Below, piece by piece: positions 32,920 through 40,675 of a stretch of DNA of 64,000 bases; the first letter of the stretch is position 1; every line of letters starts with the position of its first letter. Both the position numbers and the translations under genes were made by a program. Source of the DNA: Thermoanaerobacterium sp. RBIITD (GTDB lineage: Bacteria; Bacillota; Thermoanaerobacteria; Thermoanaerobacterales; Thermoanaerobacteraceae); contig NZ_LT906662.1 in NCBI RefSeq assembly GCF_900205865.1, positions 2,679,411-2,743,410 on the forward strand, written 5' to 3'. The notes beneath the pieces are model-generated. The model had not been told where the DNA came from, did not search any database, and was given only the letters and a program-made list of their open reading frames with translations.

Positions 32920-32961
32920 TTAGCAAAGGTGCTTATCTACATAGGCAAGAACCTTTGCTAA
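32920..32961 (+). repeat. Second hairpin before modB, related to 21381-21435
   Basis: TTAGCAAAGGT and ACCTTTGCTAA pair perfectly over a 20-base loop that contains GCTTATCTACATAGGC. The core resembles AGCAAGGGCGCTTATCTG in the modA leader, and a third copy of the 5' half is fused to modB at 33036. Confidence 0.55.
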
Positions 32962-33050
32962 TGTTTGTTCGACATGGGCGATAACTTGTCGCTGAAAGTC
33001 GGCTATGGGCTTGGCAGTGGGAACCATTAGCCAATAGCAAGGATGCTCAT

Positions 33051-33719
33051 CTGTTTCTATCAATAAAAGTAGCCATCATAGCTACTCTTATATCCTTTAT
33101 AGCTGGTATCTTTTTTTCCCGCCTGTTTTTTATAAAAAACTTTCCCGGAAAAGAAATCATTGAAGCCATCTTTTTTCTCCCAATGGTTTTACCCCCAACT
33201 GTTACGGGTTTTATTCTACTTATTCTTTTTGGTAAATATGGACCTTTAGGTTTTCTCATTAGGAAAATATTTAACAGTCAATTACTGTTTACCTGGTGGG
33301 TCGCTGTAATTGCTTCTTCTATAGTCGTATTTCCTTTAATGTACCAAAGTGCCAAAGCAGCTTTTGAAAGCGTAGATATAAAGCAGGAGCGGGCTGCTCG
33401 TATTTTAGGTGCAAACGAGTTGAGGGTTTTTTGCACTGTTACGATGTCTCTTGCTTGGCCTGGTATTCTATCGGGTATTGTTCTTTTCTTTGCAAGAGCT
33501 ATTGGTGAGTTTGGAGCAACATTGATGACTGCAGGTAATATTCCAGGCAAGACTCAAACAATTCCTATGGCAATTTATTTTGCAGTGGAAAGTGGGGATT
33601 ACAAAACTGCTGTCTACTTAGTTGTTGTGATTATCTTATTTTCCTTTGGATTGATTTTTTGGTTGAACTGGTTATCAAGAAAAAAAGTTTTATATTATAC
33701 AAAAAAAGAAAGACAATAA
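33051..33719 (+). CDS. modB: Molybdate ABC transporter permease, start region damaged
   Basis: ModB-type membrane protein. From about 33054 the frame reads FLSIKVAIIATLISFIAG, the normal first helix, and continues to the permease signature ARAIGEFGATLMTAGNIPGKT and an end at 33719. The first in-frame ATG is 33183, too late because it removes the first helix. No ATG, GTG or TTG precedes it in frame; the only candidate near the right place is CTG 33051. The sequence just upstream is a copy of the hairpin repeat, so the native start was probably lost when the repeat arrived. It may be weakly translated or dead. Confidence 0.75.
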   Translation: MFLSIKVAIIATLISFIAGIFFSRLFFIKNFPGKEIIEAIFFLPMVLPPTVTGFILLILFGKYGPLGFLIRKIFNSQLLFTWWVAVIASSIVVFPLMYQSAKAAFESVDIKQERAARILGANELRVFCTVTMSLAWPGILSGIVLFFARAIGEFGATLMTAGNIPGKTQTIPMAIYFAVESGDYKTAVYLVVVIILFSFGLIFWLNWLSRKKVLYYTKKERQ

Positions 33720-33772
33720 AAGGTACTAAATCGTGAATTATACATTATTCAATAAAATAAGGGGTATCAGTT

Positions 33773-34501
33773 ATGAGTTTTTATAATAATTTAAAGTCTA
33801 AGTTTAGAAAAATCGTTGATGAAAATGGACTATTAAAAGAAAATGTAGAGGTTAAAGCCTGTATACTATCTCCTAAAGATGCCATTGGCGCTACAAAACG
33901 TACAGATTATGCCCTTTTAAAGGGTAAAGAAAGACTTATGCAGGCAGAATTTAAAGGTTCTTATGGACAGGCATTTACTGATTCATTAAATGATTTTCAT
34001 GGTTCTGTTGGAGAGATACTGGAACTTCCACTTAAAAACAATTATGAAAGAGCTATTTTTATTTCGTCTTTAAATGCAATTATGCGGCATCTGCGTTTGG
34101 CTGATCACACAGTACACTGCAAAAACAATGATTTAGAAAATTGTGCTCAAAAAATAGTCACTTTTATTATTGAAAAATACGGACAACCGCGTATATGCTT
34201 TGTAGGGCTGCAACCTGCGTTAGTAGAAGCCTGTGCCTCCAAATTTTCCGTTAAAGTGCTTGACCTGGATAAAGACAACATAGGTAAAGAAAAAAGCGGT
34301 GTTTTGATACTGGATGGAGAGAAAGATTATAAGGACGCAATAGAATGGTGCGATATAGCATTGGTAACAGGGAGTGTTATTGTTAATGGAACGGTTGAGA
34401 ATATTCTAAAGAATCAAAAACCCTTGATCTTTTTTGGGACAACGGCTGCCGGGACTGCTAAGTTAATGGGATGGGAAAGATTTTGCCCTTGTTCTTATTG
34501 A
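33773..34501 (+). CDS. DUF364 family protein (Rossmann-like, possible metal chelation)
   Basis: 242 residues. The N-terminal half has the DUF4213-like start with GATKRTDYALLKGKERLMQA and GSVGEILELPL; the C-terminal half has CFVGLQPALVEA, LVTGSVIVNGTVE and IFFGTTAAGTAKLMG, as in DUF364, which the domain literature links with heavy-metal chelation. It lies between modB and modC. Related genes often sit beside molybdate, tungstate or metallophore transporters. It may handle the imported metal in the cytoplasm. The biochemical role is unknown. Confidence 0.75.
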   Translation: MSFYNNLKSKFRKIVDENGLLKENVEVKACILSPKDAIGATKRTDYALLKGKERLMQAEFKGSYGQAFTDSLNDFHGSVGEILELPLKNNYERAIFISSLNAIMRHLRLADHTVHCKNNDLENCAQKIVTFIIEKYGQPRICFVGLQPALVEACASKFSVKVLDLDKDNIGKEKSGVLILDGEKDYKDAIEWCDIALVTGSVIVNGTVENILKNQKPLIFFGTTAAGTAKLMGWERFCPCSY

Positions 34502-34541
34502 TATAGAATTCTTAATATGCAGGCAAAAGGGTGATTGATGT

Positions 34542-35207
34542 ATGCTTAAAGCAAAATTTGTTAAAAAGCTTCCTGATTTTGTTCTTAAAGTTGACTTATT
34601 GGTTGATAAAGAAATTTTGGTTCTTGTTGGACCTTCAGGATCTGGTAAAACAACTGTTTTAGAATGTATTTCAGGTTTTCAAAAGCCGGATTGGGGAGAG
34701 ATAATATTAGGGGAAAAAATTCTTTTTTCTTCATCGAAGCGAATCAACCTTCCTTCATACAAACGGGGTATTGGATATATATTTCAGGAATATGCGCTTT
34801 TTAACCATTTAACAGTAAAAGATAATATTCTTTATGGAGTAAAAAATTTATTAAAAGAAGAAAAAGAAAAGCAGCTCAATGAAATACTTAAACAATTTGA
34901 TATATCTCATCTGGCTGAAAGATATCCAGTTCAGCTTTCAGGCGGAGAAAGACAGCGGGTAGCTATGGCAAGAACACTTATAACAAAGCCTCATTTGTTA
35001 TTGCTGGATGAACCCCTTTCAGCTATGGACAGGAAGCTAAGGGAAAGGCTGCGTAAAGAAATAAAAGAACTTCATGGACAGTGGAATATACCTTTTGTAT
35101 TGGTTACACACTGCCGATGTGAAGCAGAGCTTGGTGATAAAGTTTTTAAAGCTGAAAAAGGTGAAGACAAAGGAGAAACCATAATGCGGTTTTATCAAAG
35201 TGCTTGA
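34542..35207 (+). CDS. modC: Molybdate ABC transporter ATP-binding protein
   Basis: 221 residues. Walker A VGPSGSGKTT, Q-loop IFQEYALFNHLTV, signature LSGGERQRVAMAR, Walker B LLLLDEPLSAMD, and the switch His in LVTHCRCEAE. The protein ends soon after the nucleotide domain and lacks the C-terminal molybdate-sensing (TOBE) domain of longer ModC forms. It powers ModB. It begins 40 bases after the DUF364 gene behind AAAGGGTG. Confidence 0.88.
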   Translation: MLKAKFVKKLPDFVLKVDLLVDKEILVLVGPSGSGKTTVLECISGFQKPDWGEIILGEKILFSSSKRINLPSYKRGIGYIFQEYALFNHLTVKDNILYGVKNLLKEEKEKQLNEILKQFDISHLAERYPVQLSGGERQRVAMARTLITKPHLLLLDEPLSAMDRKLRERLRKEIKELHGQWNIPFVLVTHCRCEAELGDKVFKAEKGEDKGETIMRFYQSA

Positions 35208-35260
35208 TGGGCAATACGGTTGAAATATATTCTTTTTATTTATATTTAGGAGGTTCAAGA

Positions 35261-35683
35261 ATGGAAGTAAAAGAAGCAGGGAAAGAAGATATAAAGAAAT
35301 ATGCTTTTTATTACAAGAACTTTTTGAACTTGAAAAAGATTTTTCACCAGATTATGATAAGCAAAGGAATGAACTGGAAATAAGTCTTGATAATCTATAA
35401 AACGGGTATATATTTCTTTTGAAAGAAAATAAAAAGCTTCTTGGAATAGCTAATTTATTGATGACTGTCAATACTGTTATGGGGACAAAGGTTGTTATAT
35501 TGGAAGATTTTATAATAAAAAGAGAAGAAAGAAGAAAGGGAAAAGGTAAATTTTTCATGAATACCATTTTAAATTTTGTAAGAGAGAAAGATACTCAAGA
35601 ATTACTCCTGTGGTTGATAAAGACAATGTAAGAGCTCTCAAATTTTATAGTTGTCAAGGTTTTGTTAAATCAAACATAGAATG
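35261..35683 (+). pseudogene. Broken GNAT acetyltransferase
   Basis: ATG 35261 follows a good AGGAGG, but the frame breaks after about 12 codons. The following frame reads LLLQELFELEKDFSPDYDKQ, then a stop at 35398, then LLGIANLLMTVNTV and VVILEDFIIKREERRKGKGK (the acetyl-CoA loop). Another frameshift precedes the typical ending ITPVVDKDNVRALKFY. At least three lesions show a dead gene. The family is clear. Confidence 0.8.
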
Positions 35684-35721
35684 ATGACATTATTTTTTTA
35701 AAAATTAATAAAAATTTAAAG

Positions 35722-35781
35722 ATGACAAGAAAGGTAGAATTTTATGGAAAGGGTTGGTTGGGATATGAAAAATATGAATAA
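35722..35781 (+). repeat. Third displaced copy of the nifH start
   Basis: ATG 35722 reads MTRKVEFYGKGWLGYEKYE and then stops; compare nif[15 protein letters not shown]. About 35 bases match the nifH 5' end with few changes. Unlike the copy before modA, the upstream leader is not shared. The FecCD reading frame starts inside it in another frame. Confidence 0.75.
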
Positions 35782-36853
35782 GATTACTCTCAAAGCCTGT
35801 CGAAGGATTTTACTATCTAGTACCCATAACATTATAAACAAAAAAATAGAAAATTCGGTTATGGGTATTTTGGTAATATTGCTCATCGTTGTAATCTTTG
35901 TATCTCTAACCCTTGGACGATATACCATTCCACTGACACAGCTTATCACCATGTTAGTGTCTAAGCTTCTGGATTTCCCTGTAACATGGTCTAAGACAGT
36001 GGAAATAGTTTTGTTCAATGTGCGTATTCCTAGAATCTTTGCAGCTATACTTGTAGGAGGTGCTTTGTCAGCTTCAGGGGCTACCTATCAGGGACTTTTT
36101 AAGAATCCTATGGTATCCCCAGATATTCTTGGAGCCTCTGCTGGAGCCGGTTTTGGTGCAGCTATAGCAATTTTGATGTCCCTTGGACCAATTGGTATCC
36201 AGATTTCCGCATTTCTTTTTGGTTTGGGGGCTGTTGCCACTGCATATACAATGGCAACAATAATCAGTCGCAATAACAGTGCAATTTTAGTATTGGTATT
36301 AACAGGTATGGTTGTATCTACGATGTTTTCTTCTTTTACTTCTATGGTTAAATATGTAGCTGACCCTGAGAGCAAGTTGCCTGCTATTACTTTTTGGCTT
36401 ATGGGAGGTTTTTCTTCCATAAGTAAAAATGATATAGTAGTATTACTCATACCAATAGTTATTGGGTTAGTCCCTCTCATTCTGCTTCGATGGAGATTGA
36501 ATGTTATTTCCTTTGGTGATGAGGAAGCACAAGCGATGGGTATCGATACAAAGAAAATTCGTTTGATTTTTATCATTTCATCAACATTAATGACATCAGC
36601 ATCGGTTTCAGTCAGTGGTATGGTCGGGTGGATTGGTCTTGTTGTTCCACATATTGCTAGACTTATAGTGGGACCTAATTATAAAACATTGCTACCTGCT
36701 TCACTACTTATTGGCAGTACATTCCTACTTTTGGTAGATGATATAGCTCGAAATATTTGCACCGTTGAAATACCTTTGGGAGTATTGACTTCTCTCATTG
36801 GTGCCCCATTTTTTTTCTATCTATTGGCGAAAGGAAGGAGGTGCTGGGTATGA
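35744..36853 (+). CDS. FecCD/BtuC-type ABC transporter permease
   Basis: Up to 369 residues with about ten membrane helices. FNVRIPRIFAAILVGGALSASGATYQGLF, the glycine-rich MVSPDILGASAGAGFGAA, and GMVGWIGLVVPHIARLIVGPNYKTLLP (the coupling helix region) are signatures of the siderophore/B12/metal-chelate permeases. The start is uncertain: ATG 35744 lies within the nifH-start copy, and 35765 or 35774 are alternatives. It overlaps the ATPase gene by 4 bases (ATGA), so they are coupled. The cargo may be a molybdenum species, heme, B12 or a metallophore. Confidence 0.9.
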   Translation: MERVGWDMKNMNKITLKACRRILLSSTHNIINKKIENSVMGILVILLIVVIFVSLTLGRYTIPLTQLITMLVSKLLDFPVTWSKTVEIVLFNVRIPRIFAAILVGGALSASGATYQGLFKNPMVSPDILGASAGAGFGAAIAILMSLGPIGIQISAFLFGLGAVATAYTMATIISRNNSAILVLVLTGMVVSTMFSSFTSMVKYVADPESKLPAITFWLMGGFSSISKNDIVVLLIPIVIGLVPLILLRWRLNVISFGDEEAQAMGIDTKKIRLIFIISSTLMTSASVSVSGMVGWIGLVVPHIARLIVGPNYKTLLPASLLIGSTFLLLVDDIARNICTVEIPLGVLTSLIGAPFFFYLLAKGRRCWV

Positions 36854-37632
36854 AATTAGAAATTAAAAATGTATTTTGTGGGTATGGAACAAAAATTGTG
36901 GTTAAAGACTTTTCAATACAGGTAAGTTCAGGTGAAATTCTGTGTCTATTAGGACCAAATGGTGTAGGAAAAACAACATTATTCAAAACTATTCTGGGAT
37001 TTTTGAAACTACAAGGTGGAGAAATTGTATTAAACGGGGAAAATATAAAGTATTGGTCTAGAAAAAAACTGGCAAAAACCATCGGATATGTACCTCAAGC
37101 TCATACACCACCTTTTCCATTTTCTGTACTTGATGTAGTAGTTATGGGACGTACAGCTCATTTAGGGGTTTTTTCTTCGCCATCCAAAGAGGATGTAGCC
37201 ATTGCGGAGGAGGCCCTGGAAACTTTGGGGGTTTCTTTTCTAAAAGACAGAATTTATACTGAAATTAGCGGAGGTGAACGGCAAATGGTGCTTATTGCCA
37301 GGGCTATAACCCAGCAGCCGGATATTCTTGTGATGGATGAGCCTACCGCTAATTTAGACTTTGGCAACCAAATACGAGTACTTGAACAAATTAAGAGACT
37401 TGCCCAAAAGGGATTGGGGGTGATTATGACTTCTCACTTCCCAGATCATGCATTTTTATGCAGTACAAAAGTAGCCCTGATGCAGCGAAACAATGTATTT
37501 ACCGTGGGATACGCAGATGATGTGGTGACAGAAGAGAATTTGAGGTCAGCTTATGGAGTAAATGTGAAAATTACCTGCTTGAAGGACGTATGCGGAGAAG
37601 TTATTAAAGCCTGTGTGCCTATGCTTAGTTAA
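36850..37632 (+). CDS. FecE/BtuD-type ABC transporter ATP-binding protein
   Basis: 260 residues from ATG 36850. Walker A LLGPNGVGKTTLF, Q-loop YVPQAHTPPFPFSVLDVVVMGR, signature ISGGERQMVLIARAI, Walker B ILVMDEPTANLDFGNQ and switch His MTSHFPDHAF. PQAH..PFPFSVLDVVVMGRTAHLG is typical of ATPases that pair with FecCD permeases. It overlaps the permease stop codon. It provides energy for import of the unknown metal chelate. Confidence 0.92.
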   Translation: MKLEIKNVFCGYGTKIVVKDFSIQVSSGEILCLLGPNGVGKTTLFKTILGFLKLQGGEIVLNGENIKYWSRKKLAKTIGYVPQAHTPPFPFSVLDVVVMGRTAHLGVFSSPSKEDVAIAEEALETLGVSFLKDRIYTEISGGERQMVLIARAITQQPDILVMDEPTANLDFGNQIRVLEQIKRLAQKGLGVIMTSHFPDHAFLCSTKVALMQRNNVFTVGYADDVVTEENLRSAYGVNVKITCLKDVCGEVIKACVPMLS

Positions 37633-37753
37633 TATTTTAGAAAAAAGTCGAAGTATATGCTTTAAAGAAAATATTAATAATATACCTCCATTATAATCAC
37701 AAGATAATCACAAAATGATACATTATTAATATTTTAGGAGGAGTGAAATAAAC

Positions 37754-38878
37754 ATGTATAAAATAGCAAAAAGAAAAAACTTTATTTTATCAACAGTTAT
37801 TATTATATGTATAATTCTAACTGAAGCGTTTACCGGATGTGGAAATCAAAAAACTTTAAAAAGCAAAGAACAAGAAAAACAAACTACAAGAACTATAGTA
37901 GATATGGCAGGTAGAAAAGTAACAGTGCCTTTCCAGATTAAAAAAGTTTATTCAGTCAGCCCTATAGGAACCGAATTTATGTATACACTATCACCAGAAA
38001 AAATTGCAGGTTTAAATAATAAGATTTCAGAAGCCGAAAGCAAGTATTGCATAGACAGTTATAAGAAACTTCCTGTATTGAGTGGAAACTTCGGTCAGAA
38101 CAATAAAATGAATAGGGAAGAAATATTGAAGATAAAACCTGATGTAATACTTAATATGAATACTATAGACAGCTCTCTTATAGAAAATTCAGATAAAATA
38201 CAGAATGATATGGGTATTCCTGTAGTATGTGTAACAAATGATTTGGATAAAATGGACAAGGTCTATGAATTTATAGGGAATTTGACAGGAGATACCAGTA
38301 AAGCTAAGGAACTTGGGGATTATTGTAAAAAAACTTATACAGAAATTACAGAGATAGCTAAAAAAATACCTGAAGATAAAAGAGTCAAAGTATATTATGC
38401 AGAAGGAGAGGAAGGTTTACAGACAGATCCTAAAGGATCTCAGCATGCTCAATTACTGGATCTTATAGGGGCAATAAATGTTGCCCAAGTGCCAATAAAA
38501 TTTGGTTTTGGAAGAAGTGAAGTATCAATGGAACAGCTTCTTAAATGGAATCCTGAAACTATTTTGGTATGTATTGATCAGGGATTTGCAACTTCTGCAA
38601 ATAATCCTTACAAAGTAATAATGTCTGATCCTAATTGGAGTAGTTTAAGAGCAGTAAAGGATAAAAAAGTATATGTAATACCTTACGAACCATTTAATTG
38701 GTTCGACAGACCGCCATCAATAATGAGAATATTAGGAGCAAAATGGTTAGGAAATTTATTGTATCCAGACTATTTTAAGTATGATATGAAGGCTGAAGTT
38801 AAAGAATTCTATGATAAATTTTTGCATATAAAAATTACCGATCAACAGTATGAAGAAATTATGGCTAATGCAAAATAG
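37754..38878 (+). CDS. Substrate-binding lipoprotein of a metal-chelate importer
   Basis: 374 residues. Signal peptide with lipobox AFTGCG, then a class III (TroA/BtuF-like) fold: TIVDMAGRKVTVPFQIKKVY, ILKIKPDVILNM, a long linker helix (about 190-220), and SMEQLLKWNPETILVC. The end, NWFDRPPSIMRILGAKWLGNLL, is common in iron-chelate and molybdate (MolA-like) binding proteins. With the permease and ATPase just upstream it completes one importer. Its C-lobe also resembles the C-terminal domain of the radical SAM protein at 40665. Ligand unknown. Confidence 0.88.
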   Translation: MYKIAKRKNFILSTVIIICIILTEAFTGCGNQKTLKSKEQEKQTTRTIVDMAGRKVTVPFQIKKVYSVSPIGTEFMYTLSPEKIAGLNNKISEAESKYCIDSYKKLPVLSGNFGQNNKMNREEILKIKPDVILNMNTIDSSLIENSDKIQNDMGIPVVCVTNDLDKMDKVYEFIGNLTGDTSKAKELGDYCKKTYTEITEIAKKIPEDKRVKVYYAEGEEGLQTDPKGSQHAQLLDLIGAINVAQVPIKFGFGRSEVSMEQLLKWNPETILVCIDQGFATSANNPYKVIMSDPNWSSLRAVKDKKVYVIPYEPFNWFDRPPSIMRILGAKWLGNLLYPDYFKYDMKAEVKEFYDKFLHIKITDQQYEEIMANAK

Positions 38879-39002
38879 AACTTATTAATATAACGAAAGT
38901 ATTGAAGTTAAGGACTATATAATTAATATCTTAACTATATATTTTAACGTATTCTTATGTATTTAATAATTTAAAGTCCTGCGTTAAAATGTCAAGTACT
39001 TA

Positions 39003-39618
39003 AAAACAAGAAACACTGTAACATCCATGGAGCCAATCTCATCAATAGAATATTTTTCGAGGAAAAGTTCCATCATGGCATTACCGAAAGCAGAACTTTC
39101 AACCTCGGACTTAAAGGCACTTAAGAAATAGATTCTGCAAGAAATGTTGTTTCTCATGGGTCATGTTATGTACCAAGCGGTAACGCATTCTAGTCAACCT
39201 TTGAAAGGCAAGGAGCTGTTCCTGCATTACTACAGCATGTTGGAATACGTCCAAAGCGCAAACGGTCGGCAATAACCCATGCATCGACATCATCAGTCTT
39301 GTCAAGATAAGGGTAAGACTCCTTAAACTTATTAACAAGCGTAGCGTTAATAATATAAACCTTTGTCTGACGCTTGCTTAGTGTCTCATCCTCGTTTAAA
39401 AACATAGCAGGGTGAAAGCTGTAGACAGAAGTAGACTCCATTCCAATGCGGATTTCCTGGCAAGAATGTTTATCAGCATAAAAGATAACCTGATCCTGGA
39501 AAACTTGCACCAGAAGGATTGTTTGAACAGCAAACTTCTTTAGAGTATTACCTTCACTATCCATAATGCATGTTTTTAAATCATCAGAGCTGACGTCTAC
39601 ACCTATAAACAACTTCAT
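39003..39618 (-). pseudogene. Truncated, frameshifted IS110-family transposase
   Basis: Minus strand. The N-terminal RuvC-like domain reads MKLFIGVDVSSDDLKTC, IRIGMESTSVYSFH and DKTDDVDAWVIADRLRFG, then shifts frame into QHAVVMQEQLLAFQRLTRMRYRLVHNM and again into FKSEVESSAFGNAMMELF before it ends without the Tnp20 domain. The fragment is only distantly related to the intact IS110 at 23838. It is a dead remnant. Confidence 0.85.
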
Positions 39619-39639
39619 AGTAACTGACCTTCTTTCATT

Positions 39640-39860
39640 TTAGGATACAGGATATGGATCCTTCGGGGTGCCCCCAGAATTACTCGTTTAAGGACACCCT
39701 TGTGCATTAGAACTCACTCTGGTCCATGGGGCTGCCTGGAAGCTGCTACTTCCAGCATGGATTGTCAGAGGGAACAGCCTGCGGGGTTAGAAGTTTAAGA
39801 CGAGATTTAGGGATGCAGACTTTTTTAAGTAGTCAAAATTACAGCAGGATGCAGAATTTC
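39640..39860 (-). ncRNA. Fossil IS110 upstream RNA region
   Basis: The non-coding stretch upstream of the dead IS110 transposase is distinctly more GC-rich than its surroundings and has several possible stems (for example GGATCCTTCGGGGTGCC, GGGGCTGCCTGGAAGCTGC). This is the place expected for an IS110 bridge RNA. No expression is implied now that the transposase is broken. The rest of the gap to 40042 is plain AT-rich DNA. Confidence 0.35.
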
Positions 39861-40042
39861 CCCGTAATCTAATATAATTAATTATTCTTTGAACATCACG
39901 AAAAATTCAAGTCCCTGTTTTAAATGTTAGCTCTTATGCAGCCCATTTAATGACAACTATATTAAATTATCAAGGCACATGCTTTTTTGGCAATACAATA
40001 ACTTTAATTTATCAAATATATTATACGAGGGGATGATTAAGA

Positions 40043-40675
40043 ATGGAAATAAATATAGAGGAATTTGATGAAATTGCTCGCGAGGTATTTGCTCCAGTTT
40101 ATCCTGTTATTGCAAAGCAAATAAAATACAAAACAGGTATAACAACAGGTACATGTTTAGATATAGGAACTGGAGGAGGATATCTTGGAATCGAATTAGC
40201 TAAAATTACGGACTTGTCTGTAATTTTATTTGATAAATCTGAGGAAATGTTAAAAATTGCTGGTGATAATATTATAAAGAATGCTTTGGAAGCTAAAGTC
40301 AGAACTCAACTTGGAGATGTTCATAATATACCTTTTAAAGACCAGACAATTAATCTTGTAATAAGTAGAGGATCAATATTTTTTTGGCAGGACCTTCAAA
40401 AAGCCTTTAAGGAAATTCACAGGATACTTACACCAGAAGGAATGGCATATATTGGCGGTGGCTTTGGCACAGCAAAATTAAAAGAACAGATAATAGCAAA
40501 TATGAAAAGAATGAATAAAGAGTGGAAGGGAGGCATGATTCAGAGTTTTGGTAATGATCCAGTAGGAATGCTTAATGATCAATTAAGGCTTGCAGGAATT
40601 AAGAATTATGAAGTTATTATGGATGAATCAGGATTATGGTTGATTATGCGAGGAGGTAACAACATTGAAATGTGA
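40043..40675 (+). CDS. Class I SAM-dependent methyltransferase
   Basis: 210 residues. Motif I TCLDIGTGGGYLGIELAK, acidic loop LFDKSEEMLKIA, GDVHNIPFKDQTINLVISRG and the IHRILTPEGMAYIGGG post-motif define a UbiE-like methyltransferase. The substrate is unknown. The last bases overlap the start of the radical SAM gene, so the two are translationally coupled. The family often accompanies FecCD-type metal-chelate importers. It may modify the imported compound. Confidence 0.88.
   Translation: MEINIEEFDEIAREVFAPVYPVIAKQIKYKTGITTGTCLDIGTGGGYLGIELAKITDLSVILFDKSEEMLKIAGDNIIKNALEAKVRTQLGDVHNIPFKDQTINLVISRGSIFFWQDLQKAFKEIHRILTPEGMAYIGGGFGTAKLKEQIIANMKRMNKEWKGGMIQSFGNDPVGMLNDQLRLAGIKNYEVIMDESGLWLIMRGGNNIEM

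Noticed and set aside
36088-36576. 162-codon open frame antisense to the FecCD permease
   Set aside because: Shadow frame of a membrane protein gene.
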